Source: Streptomyces sp. NBC_01217 (GTDB lineage Bacteria; Actinomycetota; Actinomycetes; Streptomycetales; Streptomycetaceae). From it: a DNA stretch of 64,000 nucleotides. The position numbers and the translations under genes were made by a program. The stretch is from NCBI RefSeq assembly GCF_035994185.1, contig NZ_CP108538.1, forward strand, positions 7,691,501-7,755,500, read 5' to 3'. A model generated the notes under the pieces. That model saw only the letters and a program-made list of their open reading frames with translations. It had not been told where the DNA came from and did not search any database. Within the stretch, counting starts at the first letter, position 1. Each line of letters begins with the position of its first letter. Positions 9,299 to 17,573 of this stretch are shown piece after piece.

Positions 9299-10305
9299 CG
9301 GACGGTCTCCTCGGGCTGGCTGGGCTGGTTGGGGATGTCGGCGGTGCCGGTCAGGGCGAAGAACACGTCGTCGAGGTCGGGGGTGTGGACGGTCAGTTCG
9401 TCCGCCTCGATGCCGGCGGAGTCGAGCCGGTCGAGGAGGGAGCGCAGTTCGCGCTGGCTTCCGTCGCTGGGGACGGACAGCGACAGTGCCTCGTCGTCCC
9501 GGGTGACCTCGCGCAGGGCGACTGCGGCGGACTGGTACGCGGCCGGGTCGGTGAACCGCAGCCGCACGTGCCCGCCCGGGATGAGCCGCTTGAGCTCCTC
9601 GGCGCTCCCTTCGGCGGCGATCCTGCCGTCGTTCAACACAGCGATGCGGTCGGCGAGTTCGTCGGCCTCCTCCAGGTACTGGGTGGTGAGGAAGACGGTG
9701 ACGCCGTCGGAGACGAGGCCGCGGATGATGCCCCACATGTTGTGGCGGCTGCGCGGGTCGAGGCCGGTGGTCGGCTCGTCGAGGAAGATGATCCGCGGGT
9801 TGCCGACCAGCGTCATGGCGAGGTCGAGGCGGCGCTTCATGCCGCCGGAGTAGGTGGAGGCGGGCTTCTTCGCCGCCTCCACCAGGTCGAAGCGCTCCAG
9901 GAGTTCGGCGGCGGTGCGCCGCCCCTCGCTGCGGGAGAGGTGGTGCAGGTCCGCCATGAGGAGCATGTTCTCCTCACCGGTGATCAGCCCGTCGACCGCG
10001 GAGAACTGGCCGGTGACGCCGATCGCGGCACGGACCGCCTGGGGGTCGGTGGCCAGGTCGTGCCCGCCGACGTGCAGGTCACCGGCGTCGGCGGTGATGA
10101 GCGTGGACAGGATCTTCACGACGGTGGTCTTGCCCGCGCCGTTCGGGCCGAGCAGTGCGAACACGGACCCGGCCGGGATGCGCAGATCGATACCGTCGAG
10201 GACGAGCTTGTCGCCGTACGACTTGCGCAGACCGACGGCGGAGACGGCGGTCGGCGACGGATGACCGTCCCCTTGGCTGGATGTGGGCATGACAGATGAA
10301 GACAT
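9295..10305 (-). CDS. drrA: ABC exporter ATPase, DrrA type
   Basis: A 336-residue ATP-binding protein with start ATG 10305 behind GAAAGGAAG. It has Walker A GPNGAGKTT near residue 54, signature YSGGMKRRLDLA, Walker B IIFLDEPTTGLD and a C-terminal extension of about 90 residues typical of the DrrA subfamily. Its stop overlaps the permease start, so DrrA and DrrB are made together. In the cell it would drive export through the permease at the inner face of the membrane. The PadR regulator and two DUF1048 genes lie upstream on the same strand across a 310-bp gap. Confidence 0.93.
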   Translation of the reverse strand: MSSSVMPTSSQGDGHPSPTAVSAVGLRKSYGDKLVLDGIDLRIPAGSVFALLGPNGAGKTTVVKILSTLITADAGDLHVGGHDLATDPQAVRAAIGVTGQFSAVDGLITGEENMLLMADLHHLSRSEGRRTAAELLERFDLVEAAKKPASTYSGGMKRRLDLAMTLVGNPRIIFLDEPTTGLDPRSRHNMWGIIRGLVSDGVTVFLTTQYLEEADELADRIAVLNDGRIAAEGSAEELKRLIPGGHVRLRFTDPAAYQSAAVALREVTRDDEALSLSVPSDGSQRELRSLLDRLDSAGIEADELTVHTPDLDDVFFALTGTADIPNQPSQPEETVR

Positions 10306-10615
10306 GACGGCTTCCTTTCGGAGGCTGGAGACGCAGGGGAGTGGAAGCTGTTTCGGAACCCCGGATCGAGTGACTGTCCGTGCTGCACGTCAGTCGTGTC
10401 GTCTTGGGGAATCGTGTCGAGCGACCGGCCGCCGGAGACCTGCTGGCCGGGGGTGTGGGCAGGACTGAGCCAGGTATCGCCGGCCTGCTCGACCACCTCG
10501 GTGGACAGGATCTGCGGCGGCTTCCGGTGGCCGGTCGGCCCATGCCTGTTCGCGCTGCGTCGAGGCGGACGAACCGCGCGTGCGGGCTACGCTCACTGGC
10601 ATGAGGCGACGGGTG
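10306..10615. other. 310-bp gap upstream of drrA
   Basis: This lies between the second DUF1048 gene and drrA. One minus-strand frame is open for about 100 codons and runs into the drrA region in another frame, but it has no family resemblance. The stretch may hold a separate drrAB promoter; I see no clear -35/-10 pair. Confidence 0.35.
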
Positions 10616-10942
10616 TTACTTCTCGGCCGTGCCGGGTTCCCTGTTGATGGACTCCTGGTAGACGTCCGCGTAGGTGCGTGAGTCCTTGACCAGGTCGTCG
10701 CAGAACGCGGCGACGTCGTTGCCGATGAGTTGCAAGACCCCCTTGCCCGCGGCGGCGCCCTCCTCGAAGAAGTCGACGATCCCGGGGAGCAGGGGCCCGT
10801 CAGGCAGGTCGACCGGTCCGACCTTGAACAGGTACCTCTGCATCTCCTTGTAGACGATCTGGTAGTCCGGCGGGAGCGCCTTGACCCGAGCCATGTGCGC
10901 CCGCCACTGCTTCTTGCCCTCGATGATGTCTTGGATGCTCAC
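10616..10942 (-). CDS. DUF1048 family protein
   Basis: A 108-residue protein with GTG start at 10942, one base after the stop of the preceding DUF1048 gene. It is highly helical, with no signal peptide or membrane segment. The family is small cytoplasmic helical proteins that are usually encoded next to PadR regulators and ABC exporters; function is unestablished. Here it is the third gene of a padR-DUF1048-DUF1048 operon. Sequence such as VIGNDVAAFCDDLV-type helices near residues 65-80 aligns with its neighbour (FGDDIRGFCTAL), so the two are probably a tandem duplication that has diverged. Confidence 0.85.
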   Translation of the reverse strand: MSIQDIIEGKKQWRAHMARVKALPPDYQIVYKEMQRYLFKVGPVDLPDGPLLPGIVDFFEEGAAAGKGVLQLIGNDVAAFCDDLVKDSRTYADVYQESINREPGTAEK

Positions 10943-10943
10943 G

Positions 10944-11300
10944 TCAGCCTCCCAGCCGGTTCAATTTCCTTGCGACGTTCCTGTTCAACTGCTCGCGCCA
11001 CCGGTCGCGATAGGTTCGAGCCCCTTCTCCACCGGCCAGCGCCGTGCAAAAGCCTCGGATGTCGTCGCCGAAGACCTCGTGGACGCTCTGCCCGTCCGCC
11101 GCTGTTTCTTCGAGCAGCCCCAGGGCGGCGTCGAGGATCGGCATCAGGTTGCGGCCGGTGAAGTCCCCATGGGGAAAGAGGTGGCCCTTGATCTGTTCCC
11201 ACGCCGCCCGGTACTCGTCCGGCAGGGCCTCGGCCCGGGCTTCGAAAGCCTTCCAATCCCTGGTGAGATCGCTGCCTGTGATGGTCTCCCAGAAGTTCAT
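10944..11300 (-). CDS. DUF1048 family protein
   Basis: A 118-residue helical protein with start ATG 11300 overlapping the padR stop by 4 bp (ATGA). It begins MNFWETITGSD, then a helix with WKAFEARAEALPDEYR and a later FGDDIRGFC motif shared with the downstream paralogue. The open frame reaches much further upstream, but that region is the padR gene in another frame, so the internal start is chosen. Translational coupling to the regulator suggests the DUF1048 proteins and PadR work together in sensing or controlling export. Confidence 0.86.
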   Translation of the reverse strand: MNFWETITGSDLTRDWKAFEARAEALPDEYRAAWEQIKGHLFPHGDFTGRNLMPILDAALGLLEETAADGQSVHEVFGDDIRGFCTALAGGEGARTYRDRWREQLNRNVARKLNRLGG

Positions 11301-11623
11301 CTCCCGCCCTCCTTGAGCCTGTCGATGCGTGATGAGACGTACTGCCATTTCGCCCAGAACTTCGCGAGTTCCTCGCGTCCGGCGTCGTTGAGTGCGTAGA
11401 ACTTGCGCGGCGGACCGACCCCGGATGGCCGTTTCGTCACCTGGACGAGTTTGTTCCTCTCCAGTCGCAGCAAGATGGTGTACACCGTCCCCTCGACGAC
11501 GTCGGCGAAGCCGAGCTCGTTCAGCTGACGGGTGATGGCGTACCCGTAGGTTTCCTCGCTGCCGATGATTTCGAGCACGCACCCTTCGAGCGTGCCCTTC
11601 AGCATCTCTGTCAGGTCGTCCAT
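11297..11623 (-). CDS. PadR family transcriptional regulator
   Basis: A 108-residue winged-helix regulator. The start is ATG 11623 with GAGGA about 6 bp upstream; a longer start at 11671 would overlap the putative operator. Sequence TLEGCVLEIIGSEETYGYAI and VVEGTVYTILLRLE are typical of PadR N-terminal domains, and the wing RKFYALNDAGREEL is clear. Family members repress nearby genes and often themselves, releasing DNA on ligand binding. It leads the operon padR-DUF1048-DUF1048, upstream of drrAB. Palindromic sequence just upstream (11647-11690) is a likely site of autoregulation. Confidence 0.92.
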   Translation of the reverse strand: MDDLTEMLKGTLEGCVLEIIGSEETYGYAITRQLNELGFADVVEGTVYTILLRLERNKLVQVTKRPSGVGPPRKFYALNDAGREELAKFWAKWQYVSSRIDRLKEGGR

Positions 11624-11646
11624 CGCGAGTCCTCCTCGGCCCCAGT

Positions 11647-11690
11647 GGTACTGCGTAGTACCGAGTACCACTATACGGTATCACCGAGTA
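11647..11690 (-). promoter_or_regulatory. Putative PadR promoter and operator
   Basis: A perfect inverted repeat GGTACT-GCGT-AGTACC occupies 11647-11662. Next to it are an imperfect palindrome ATACCGTATAGT (minus strand, about 11671-11682) and two copies of CCGAGTA at 11661 and 11684. TATAGT could be the -10 element for padR. The mix of palindromes within 60 bp of the start is what an autoregulated PadR operon would show; binding is inferred. Confidence 0.5.
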
Positions 11691-11970
11691 GTGGAGGATG
11701 CCAGCGCGGCAGTCTTGCCTTCCTCAGGCTTGGGGCTTCCCCGACCACAACACGCTGAACTTGACGGAGAAGCCCTCGACGCGGCGAGCCACTCGTCCTT
11801 GGCCTCTGTGTCGGCGTCGCGCGCCGCCTTCCAGCAGTCGGTGCTTCTCTGCACTTCACTCGGATGGATGGGAATGGGTGGGTGCCCGTAAGTCTCGGCG
11901 CCTGAGAAGCAGCAAATTGCGACACCTCGACAAGTCCAGCATTGTGGAACGACCCTGTCGTCGTGTGTCG
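11691..11970. other. 280-bp stretch with no supported gene
   Basis: A minus-strand frame (about 11700-11890, containing RDADTEAKDEWLAASR) looks mildly protein-like but has no convincing start or family. It separates the padR operator from the dead IS256 transposase. Confidence 0.3.
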
Positions 11971-12530
11971 TCAGGGGACGTCGGGTTGTTGGGGCGCGTC
12001 CCGCAGCAGCCCGGCCCATGCCTCGGGCGACTCGTGGTATCCGTCGGTCATCGCGATCAGTTCCTTCGTGCCGTCGGCCCGCACGCCCATCAGCACCAGG
12101 ACCGCGGCTTTCGCTCCCTCCGGGCGGATGCGCAGGTGGACGCCGCCAGCCCGGACGTACACGTAGTCGGTGGCGGGCGAGAGGAGGGCCGAGGAGCCGA
12201 GGAACTGCTTGAGCACGGGTACGAAGTCGCCGGAGGACAGGGCGTGCAGGTAGAGCAGCGGCAGCACCTCGCCGATCTTCGGGGACTTCCGCGCCCGCGC
12301 TTGTCGTTCACGCGCGGGGCCTTGACCTCGATGACTCCGGCGGGGGTGGTGACCTTCCGCGGCTGGTGATGGCCATTTCGCACGACCAGGCGGTGACCGC
12401 TCTCGTCCCGTCCACCGGCCAACTCGGTTATGTAGGCGTTGACTTCCGCCTCCGGGGGCGGCGGCCGACACCCGCCTCGCGTACGATCTCGTCGATCAGG
12501 GAACTGTTCGGCGGGAACCGTCAGCATTGA
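11971..12530 (-). pseudogene. IS256-family (mutator) transposase, broken
   Basis: Two minus-strand frames carry consecutive parts of an IS256-type transposase. The first, about 12530-12310, includes EVNAYITELAGGRDE and RKVTTPAGVIEVKAPRVND. The second, about 12310-11971, includes IGEVLPLLYLHALSSGDFVP and VGVRADGTKELIAMTDGYHE. They are joined only by a frameshift near 12300, and the C-terminal two-thirds, including the rest of the DDE domain, are missing. No terminal inverted repeats were found. It is an inactive remnant. Confidence 0.8.
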
Positions 12531-12688
12531 CCACCGTGAGCACGGGCGCGCCTTCCCGGCCGGCGCTGTGAACACCGGCCTACTCGGTGGCCTTCAATCA
12601 ATCACCCGGGAAGGTGCGCCCCTCGCGTGCCACCCGAGCCCCGATCCAAAGGTCTTGAGCATTGCTCGACACGGCCGGGAGGCAGCCG

Positions 12689-13840
12689 TCAGGACGAAGC
12701 GTCGACTCCGAGAGCGCTGTAGACGGCGGTGACGTAGGCGGAGGCCCGTGGGGAGCCCAGGACGTCGGGCCCCATGTTGTTCATGACATAACTGATCGTC
12801 ATGCACCGGTCGAAGTCCATGATGGCCATGGAGCCTCCCCAGCCGCCCCAGAACGCAATGCGCCCGTCAGGGATCCACGGCAGGGTGTGCCGGTCGGGCA
12901 GTGCGTATCCGATGCCCCACCTGAGGTGCAGGCCGTTGACGAGATCCGACCCGCGCGACTGCTCGTCGAAGATGAGCTTGACGGTGTCGGGTCGCAGGAG
13001 TCTGCCGTGGGCGGCGGCGCCTTCGCGGGACAGCGGCGCGAAAATATCGGCCACGGACAGGGCGTTGCCGTGCCCGTTGGCCGCGCCCAGGTCCGCGGCG
13101 CGCCAGGCCGCGGAGTTGGCCGTGGGCGCACGGAAGGAAGGGCCCGTGAAGGTCTTGTACGCGGCGGTGTCGTGGTCGAGCACCGACGGGTCGAAGTCGA
13201 GTGCCGGAGGAATGATGTCGGCGACCCGCCCGAGGTCTGCCTCGTCCAGGCCGATCCGGAAATCGGCACCGAGCGGCTCGACGATGTGCTGACGCACGAA
13301 GTCGTGCAGCGAAAGACCGGTCAGGCGAAGCACCAGCTCGCCGACGAGGTGGCCGTAGTTCAGGACGTGGTATCCGGAGGCCGAGCCAGGCCGCCACCAA
13401 GGCGCCTGGGAAGCCATCCGGGCCGCCGCCTCGCGAACGTCGTAAAGATCCTCGAGCCGGGCAGGGTGGTCCAGGCCGGACACTCCCGAGGTGTGGGACA
13501 GCAGGTCCCGCACCTCGACCTGCTGCTTGCCGTTCACGGCGAACTCAGGCCAGTAGCGGGCCACCGGGGCGTGGACGTCCAGCTCGCCGGCGTCGACGAG
13601 CAGCAGGGCGAAGAGGCTGGTCACGGTCTTGGTGATGGACCACACGTTGGTGATCGTGTCGCGCTGCCAGGGCTGCGTGCGGGCCGCGTCCCGGTGGCCA
13701 CCCCACAGGTCCACCACCTTCTCGCCGTCCACGTCGACAACGAGGGACAGGCCTACCTCGGCACCGCTCAGCAATTGGTCGAGAACAGCGTTGCGGACGG
13801 GCTCGAAGGGTGCGTTGACGGTTCCGTTCAGTTCGGTCAT
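12689..13840 (-). CDS. Serine hydrolase, class C beta-lactamase/EstB family
   Basis: A 383-residue protein with start ATG 13840. The catalytic SxxK is SITK with Ser68 and Lys71. A tyrosine motif (YHVLNYGH) lies near residue 160 and a late GGWGGS-type segment occupies the usual KTG position. No signal peptide is evident, which suggests a cytoplasmic EstB-like esterase rather than a secreted beta-lactamase. It is divergent from a MerR regulator with only 55 bp between starts. A perfect 20-bp palindrome in that gap makes control by the MerR protein likely. The substrate is unknown. Confidence 0.88.
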   Translation of the reverse strand: MTELNGTVNAPFEPVRNAVLDQLLSGAEVGLSLVVDVDGEKVVDLWGGHRDAARTQPWQRDTITNVWSITKTVTSLFALLLVDAGELDVHAPVARYWPEFAVNGKQQVEVRDLLSHTSGVSGLDHPARLEDLYDVREAAARMASQAPWWRPGSASGYHVLNYGHLVGELVLRLTGLSLHDFVRQHIVEPLGADFRIGLDEADLGRVADIIPPALDFDPSVLDHDTAAYKTFTGPSFRAPTANSAAWRAADLGAANGHGNALSVADIFAPLSREGAAAHGRLLRPDTVKLIFDEQSRGSDLVNGLHLRWGIGYALPDRHTLPWIPDGRIAFWGGWGGSMAIMDFDRCMTISYVMNNMGPDVLGSPRASAYVTAVYSALGVDASS

Positions 13841-13855
13841 GTCCTAAGCCTCAAA

Positions 13856-13889
13856 CCCTGACACTGGTGTCAGGGTCAAGTGGTAATCT
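13856..13889. promoter_or_regulatory. MerR operator between divergent genes
   Basis: The perfect palindrome CCCTGACACTGGTGTCAGGG lies at 13856-13875. On the minus strand TTGACC (13879-13874) could be a -35 element with the palindrome filling a long spacer, the usual MerR arrangement, but no good -10 follows. On the plus strand TAATCT (13884-13889) ends six bases before the GTG of the regulator, which suggests a leaderless transcript. Promoter assignments are inferred. Confidence 0.6.
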
Positions 13890-13895
13890 CCGGCC

Positions 13896-14270
13896 GTGCG
13901 TATCGGCGAGCTGGCCACACGGGCGGGGGCCACCCCGCGGCAGGTGCGGTTCTACGAGACGAAGGGGCTGATCACTTCCACGCGCGAGTCCAACAACTAC
14001 CGGGACTACAGCGAGACGACCCTGGGCCGCGTCCAGCAGATCCGTGAGTTGCTGAAAGCCGGCCTGTCGACGGAAGTGATCCGCGCCATCCTGCCCTGCA
14101 TCGAATCCTCCCGTGACGCGATCGTGTTCGACGGCGTCACGCCCGAAACGGTGACGGCGCTGGAAGCCGAACGCGACCGGCTGACCGAGCGCATCGACGT
14201 CCTCACCCGCAACAGGGACGCCGTCTCCGCCTACCTGGGGAAGCTCAGACAACGGGCCCACAGCGCCTGA
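13896..14270 (+). CDS. MerR family transcriptional regulator
   Basis: A 124-residue protein with GTG start at 13896 and no Shine-Dalgarno sequence, probably leaderless. The N-terminal winged helix reads MRIGELATRAGATPRQVRFY, the classic MerR beginning, followed by YETKGLI and a dimerisation coiled coil around residues 80-115 (ALEAERDRLTERIDVLTRN). The C-terminal effector domain is very short and has no cysteine pair typical of metal sensors, so it probably senses an organic ligand or redox state. It is divergent from the serine hydrolase and likely regulates it through the palindrome at 13856-13875. Confidence 0.92.
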   Translation: MRIGELATRAGATPRQVRFYETKGLITSTRESNNYRDYSETTLGRVQQIRELLKAGLSTEVIRAILPCIESSRDAIVFDGVTPETVTALEAERDRLTERIDVLTRNRDAVSAYLGKLRQRAHSA

Positions 14271-14305
14271 CGCCCACGCCGTCCAGGGCGCGTATCGGAA
14301 GTGGA

Positions 14306-15001
14306 TCAGGTCGTGGCGGTGAGTTTGACGAGGTGGCGGGCCGTGGCGGCGGGGTCGACGACCTGATGCAGGTGTGCGCCGGGCAGGTGTGCCACATGCC
14401 AGCCGCGTTCGCGTGCCTCAGCGGCGAGGTCGTCATAGGGAGGGCCGAACAACAGGTAGGAGCAGGGGTGGTCGTCCCAGCCCTCGGGGACCGGGATGTG
14501 CTGCTCGTAGTAGGACAGCGGCAGGGCGGGCTGCTCCTCGATGATTTTCTGCCGGACCATCGGATCGGAGAACATGGGGGCGACGTCGGCCTCATCCCAC
14601 CAATCGGTCCAGCGCGGGAGTCTGCCGTTCACAGCCATCGGGCGGAGAAATTCCAGCAGTTCGGGTGGAGCGACCGGGGTCGGACCGGTCCGGGCCGGCA
14701 GTGCGGCATCGACGAAGATCGAGCTGGTCACCGGATGGTCGAGGCCCGAGCGGATCGTCGGGAGGAACAAGCCCGCGTTGCTGTGTGCCACCACCGCGAC
14801 GGGGCTGTCGGCCGGGACCTGCCGAAGGTCGTCGCGGACGGCCTCGGTGATGCGGGGCCAAAATGGCGGAACGCCGGCGCCTATGTGCAGCAGCGACGGG
14901 ACCCGCACCTGGTATCCCGCAGCTGTCAGGTGTTCGGCCACGGGGTGCCAGGTCGAGGGGCCTACGGACGGACTGTGCACGAGAACGAAGATCGGCTGCA
15001 T
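14306..15001 (-). CDS. Alpha/beta fold hydrolase
   Basis: A 231-residue hydrolase with start ATG 15001; the longer frame upstream lacks homology. The N-terminal strand FVLVHSPSVGPSTWHP carries the oxyanion-hole region. The nucleophile elbow is VVAHSNAGL with serine near residue 82, and the terminal histidine is in LPGAHLHQV. There is no signal peptide. The protein resembles small esterases often annotated simply as alpha/beta hydrolases, and its substrate is not evident. It is convergent with the merR gene. A block of gene fragments lies upstream, so it may be at the border of a rearranged segment. Confidence 0.85.
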   Translation of the reverse strand: MQPIFVLVHSPSVGPSTWHPVAEHLTAAGYQVRVPSLLHIGAGVPPFWPRITEAVRDDLRQVPADSPVAVVAHSNAGLFLPTIRSGLDHPVTSSIFVDAALPARTGPTPVAPPELLEFLRPMAVNGRLPRWTDWWDEADVAPMFSDPMVRQKIIEEQPALPLSYYEQHIPVPEGWDDHPCSYLLFGPPYDDLAAEARERGWHVAHLPGAHLHQVVDPAATARHLVKLTATT

Positions 15002-15168
15002 GTGTCGATCCTGTGGCCCGCACCGTCGCCGGTGCGACCGGCTTGGCTGAGAGCGGAACGCCGCTTCGACGAAGCACACCCGTCACCATGACCGACACAC
15101 CCAGCGGGTAGGTGTTCGTGTCCAAGACGGCGTCCACGCGCAATCCGGCGCGATATCGGGGCCTGTGA

Positions 15169-15418
15169 CGCCTTGGCGGACCCGACGCCGCCGACTTCGA
15201 CATCTCGCGACCCAGGCGCGGAGACCAGCTCAAAGGGGGCAACTCGAAGTTGGGAGCCGCCAATTCGCTCGCAGACCTGGTCGGCAACAACCTGGGCGGA
15301 CTCCTGGTCACCGCACTGAGCGCCGCCAGGGCAATCGCCCTGGACGCCGCCTTCTACCCGGCCCGCGCATGGTGTGTGCTCCGCATCCGCCACCGTGAAC
15401 CCGCCGCTCCCGCGCACA
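15169..15418 (+). pseudogene. MFS transporter fragment
   Basis: A plus-strand frame open from 15169 encodes a piece resembling the interior of a major facilitator transporter: SKLGAANSLADLVGNNLGG then LLVTALSAARAIALDAAFYP. Both ends are missing, there is no start codon with a ribosome site, and the frame runs into unrelated sequence after about 15418. It is a remnant. Confidence 0.6.
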
Positions 15419-15479
15419 TCCCAGGACGATGTGACCCCGGCACCGCCATGGCCCGGCAGCGCGCCGGCGGACCTTTCAG

Positions 15480-15650
15480 GACGCGTCGGTACGCATCGAG
15501 ACGCCCGGACCCTCACTGCGGCATGTCGTCGACGCGATCGGAGCAGAGGTCGCGGAGGTGTCCGCCGGCACCGCGGCGCCGGGGTCCCTCCGGACCCGAA
15601 GCGTCTACGAAGTCCTGCACACGGGCAACGACACACTGACTTCGGCCGGA
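15480..15650 (+). pseudogene. ABC ATPase C-terminal fragment (DrrA-like)
   Basis: The frame from 15480 reads ASVRIETPGPSLRHVVDAIG followed by AEVAEVS and LRTRSVYEV. This has the pattern of the C-terminal extension of DrrA-type ATPases. No Walker motifs precede it, so it is only a tail. The match is by pattern and moderately secure. Confidence 0.45.
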
Positions 15651-15768
15651 CGGCAGGGGCGCCGGTCCTCAGCTGCTCCGTGTCCTCTCAAGATCCGGTT
15701 CCCGCCCGCCACCGCTGTCACGTCCACCCGGAGGTATTGCGGTATGTGCTGTTCCAGGTCGTTGCGAG

Positions 15769-15933
15769 ATGACTGACTCCGGCTCTTCCACACCCCACGT
15801 CCGGCACGCACGAGTCGTCGACGAAGGCGGTCGCGGGCTGTTCAACATCACCCAGATCGCCAACCAGTGGGGTACTCGCTACAACCAGGACGGCAAGCCC
15901 ATCTGGGCCGAGCAGACACTCCCGCACCACTGA
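15769..15933 (+). pseudogene. HATPase (anti-sigma/SpoIIE-type) C-terminal fragment
   Basis: An open frame of 54 codons from ATG 15769 to TGA 15933 contains EGGRGLFNITQIANQWGTRY and IWAEQTLP. This is the G-box and tail of the HATPase domain found in SpoIIE phosphatases and RsbW-like kinases. The intact protein at 24327-26828 ends with the equivalent ENGRGLFLVAQLSRRWGTR. The N-terminal part of the domain is absent, so the piece cannot bind ATP. Confidence 0.7.
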
Positions 15934-16100
15934 CCATGAATTGTGAACCACCGGAGGACGATCTGCGCCGCACCACGGCCTTCGACCGGCTCAGGTGAGG
16001 CGGGTCATGGAGCGGCCGGCGTGCTGCGGGACGCGGCTCTGTCACAACTGACGGTTCTGACCTGTCTTTGAGAGTGGAACCGAGAGGAACAGAGGACAGC

Positions 16101-17450
16101 GTGCGTGAGATCCTGATCGTCGGCAGCGGTTACGCGGGCTTCTATGCCGCGAGGGGCCTTGAGAAAAGGCTGCGCCGCGGGGAAGCGCGGGTCACCGTCG
16201 TAGACCCGCGTCCGTACATGACGTACCAGCCGTTTCTGCCGGAGGTCGTGGCGGGGTCCGTGGAGGCCCGTCACGCTGCCGTGTCACTACGACGGCACCT
16301 GCGCCGTACCCGGGTGATCGCAGGATCGGTGACGGATATCCGCAACAGCAGCCGGACCGTCACCGTCCGACCGGAGAGCGGGCCGGACTATGAGTTGAAC
16401 TACGACATGCTCGTAGTGACAGCGGGGGCGGTCACCCGCACGTTCCCGATACCGGGAATCAATGAACAGGCGTTTGGCCTGAAGCACGTCGAAGAGGCCG
16501 TCGCCATCCGCGATCGGCTGCTGACCTCCTTCGACCAGGCAGCTGCACTGCCGCCTGGGCCCGAGCGCAAGAAGCTTCTCACGGTCACCTTCGTCGGCGG
16601 CGGATTCTCCGGCGTGGAGGGTTTCGGGGAACTGCTGTCCCTGGCGGCTGCGCTGCTGAAGAGTTATCCGGAACTCGACGCCCAGGAGCTCGACTTCCAC
16701 CTGATCGAGGCGCGCGACCGGATCCTGCCCGAGGTCACTGACAAGCCTGGTGCATGGGTGGTCCAGTCTCTGGAGAGGCGAGGAGCGAAGGTGCACTTGA
16801 ACACCCAGCTCGCCTCTGCCGAGGACGGCCGCGTGGTGCTCTCGAACGGGCAGGAGTTCGACTCGGGCCTGATCGTGTGGACTGCCGGCAATGCGTCGAA
16901 CCCCATCGTTCACAACCACACGGACCTACCGGTCGATGAGCGTGGTCTGCTCGTCGTGCGGGCCGACCTTCGCGTGGGTACGGAAACGGAGGCGGTACCG
17001 GACGTGTGGGCCGCGGGCGATGACGCTGCTGTGCCTGACCTCGCGGCGGGACGGCCTGGAGCACAAGCCGTGCCCAACGCCCAGCACGCTGTACGGCAGG
17101 GCAAACGCCTGGCCAAGAACATCGTGGCGACTTTGCATGGGCGGGCGACCAAGAACTACGTCCACAGCAGCCTGGGAGTGGTGGCCACACTGGGCATGGG
17201 ACGAGGGATATTCCAGTACCGGCACCTTGTCATCAAGGGCTTGCCGGCCTGGCTCATGCACCGCGGCTACCACGTGCTCGCTGTGCCCACGTGGGAACGC
17301 AAAATCCGCGTCCTCACTGTCTGGTGCACCGCGGCCCTCTTCGGGCGGGACATCGTCTCTCTGGCCTCGGTGCAGCACCCCAGGGAAGCCTTCGTGTCCC
17401 GGGGCAACCCCCGTGACAGTGACAAGTTTGCCGAGGTACACGAACAGTGA
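16101..17450 (+). CDS. ndh: Type II NADH dehydrogenase (FAD-dependent oxidoreductase)
   Basis: A 449-residue flavoprotein. GTG 16101, 5 bp after AGAGGA, is chosen; a TTG at 16068 is a weaker alternative. The FAD motif is VGSGYAGFYAARGLE at the N-terminus. A second Rossmann motif VTFVGGGFSGVEG near residue 165 binds NAD(P)H. WAAGDDAAVPD near residue 305 is the conserved ATG/GD region, and QHAVRQGKRLAKNI follows. A C-terminal amphipathic region probably holds the protein on the membrane. NDH-2 enzymes pass electrons from NADH to menaquinone without proton pumping. It stands alone, convergent with the next gene. Confidence 0.88.
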   Translation: MREILIVGSGYAGFYAARGLEKRLRRGEARVTVVDPRPYMTYQPFLPEVVAGSVEARHAAVSLRRHLRRTRVIAGSVTDIRNSSRTVTVRPESGPDYELNYDMLVVTAGAVTRTFPIPGINEQAFGLKHVEEAVAIRDRLLTSFDQAAALPPGPERKKLLTVTFVGGGFSGVEGFGELLSLAAALLKSYPELDAQELDFHLIEARDRILPEVTDKPGAWVVQSLERRGAKVHLNTQLASAEDGRVVLSNGQEFDSGLIVWTAGNASNPIVHNHTDLPVDERGLLVVRADLRVGTETEAVPDVWAAGDDAAVPDLAAGRPGAQAVPNAQHAVRQGKRLAKNIVATLHGRATKNYVHSSLGVVATLGMGRGIFQYRHLVIKGLPAWLMHRGYHVLAVPTWERKIRVLTVWCTAALFGRDIVSLASVQHPREAFVSRGNPRDSDKFAEVHEQ

Positions 17451-17573
17451 GCAATTCGTTCGTCACAGGCTTGACGGCATCGGATGAAGGCCAGGAACCG
17501 GCGGCGCTCTCCGCGTCCGCCCGAGCCACTCGGCCGCCATACGGAGCGCCCACCAGGGATTACGGGTAAGCCC

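Noticed and set aside
11008..11022. GGTTCGAGCCCC, resembling a tRNA T-arm loop
   Set aside because: It lies inside a DUF1048 coding sequence and no acceptor, anticodon or D-arm could be folded around it.
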